DNA of 5,407 nt from Thermodesulfobacteriales bacterium (GTDB lineage Bacteria; Desulfobacterota; Thermodesulfobacteria; Thermodesulfobacteriales; Thermodesulfatatoraceae): positions 1 through 5,407 of the forward strand of contig JALSPN010000019.1 of assembly GCA_026985945.1 (NCBI GenBank), given 5' to 3'. Of this stretch, positions 5,238 through 5,407 are shown piece by piece. The position numbers were made by a program, and so were the translations under genes. Below the pieces are notes generated by a model that saw only the letters and a program-made list of their open reading frames with translations, did not search any database and had not been told where the DNA came from. Numbering within the stretch: the stretch's first letter is position 1; every line of letters begins with the position of its first letter.

Positions 5238-5407
5238 CTAAAAAATAGAACATTTTTGATCTTGCACCAGACTTTTCCGCCTCTTTTTGAGCGGGCGGCT
5301 GGAAAGAAGGACGTAGGTGGCTCCCATGCCCCCATCACATTGCCTGGCACTGCAAAATCCCAGAATATATTTTCTAAAAGGGCCTTTTCTCAGCCATTCG
5401 TGGACGT
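5238..5407 (-). CDS. Smr-domain protein, C-terminal part (5' end outside window)
   Basis: The minus-strand frame open from the window edge gives 55 residues up to a TAG at 5240-5238. It starts VHEWLRKGPFRKYILGF and contains CDGGMGATYVLL, which is the closing strand pattern of Smr domains (WL, then a beta strand, then a GG-GA-YVLL ending). The GATYVLL form resembles stand-alone Smr proteins more than the MutS2 C-terminus, which usually ends GVTVVEL. Smr domains act as DNA or RNA nicking nucleases, but the catalytic part lies beyond the window. A basic tail (LKKRRKSL) follows the domain. The stop is 16 bases from the THEP1-Tmk start, so the two genes are probably one operon. No start codon is visible here, so the true length is unknown. 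Confidence 0.82.
   Translation of the reverse strand, partial: VHEWLRKGPFRKYILGFCSARQCDGGMGATYVLLSSRPLKKRRKSLVQDQKCSIF

Noticed and set aside
5222..5350. Extension of the THEP1-Tmk gene upstream to an ATG at 5350
   Set aside because: The added 43 residues show no family resemblance, lie over the Smr coding frame, and the strong ribosome binding site at 5226-5233 points to 5221.

Overview
This window is ordinary bacterial chromosome that reads as a thermophilic, anaerobic, sulfate-reducer-like bacterium, probably of the Thermodesulfobacteriota/Desulfobacterota type. The reasons are the atpB-atpE pair closed off by its own terminator (a split ATP synthase operon), a c subunit that begins with a signal-peptide-like leader as in Desulfovibrio-type proteins, the redox sensor Rex, and a THEP1-type NTPase domain, a family typical of thermophiles. 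The taxonomic call is inference only.

Layout, left to right. Positions 1-281 hold the 3' end of atpB (F0 subunit a), then atpE (363-716, F0 subunit c) and a strong intrinsic terminator (738-769). A very AT-rich 117-base stretch (770-886) carries a promoter for rex (887-1516). It is placed so that the transcript would start at or next to the ATG, and there is no Shine-Dalgarno. After a 70-base gap with an inverted repeat and a possible promoter come obg (1587-2606) and proB (2603-3745), which overlap by 4 bases. A 99-residue charged protein of unknown function (3786-4085) follows. All of these are on the plus strand.

Two genes converge from the right on the minus strand. One is the 3' end of an Smr-domain protein (5238-5407, start outside the window). 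After a 16-base gap comes a 379-codon gene (4082-5221) encoding an unusual fusion of a complete THEP1-type nucleotide triphosphatase and a complete thymidylate kinase. Its stop codon overlaps that of the 99-residue protein in a shared TTAA.

Working together: AtpB and AtpE form the ion channel and rotor of the ATP synthase. Rex senses NADH/NAD+ and probably regulates energy genes and perhaps itself. Obg (ribosome maturation and stress GTPase) and ProB (first step of proline synthesis) are a commonly seen pair. The Smr/THEP1-Tmk pair concerns nucleic acid and nucleotide metabolism. I see no mobile elements, CRISPR, tRNA or rRNA. The least ordinary items are the THEP1-Tmk fusion, the probably leaderless rex with its repeated half-sites, the cysteine-rich c subunit, and a short intergenic motif that occurs twice.
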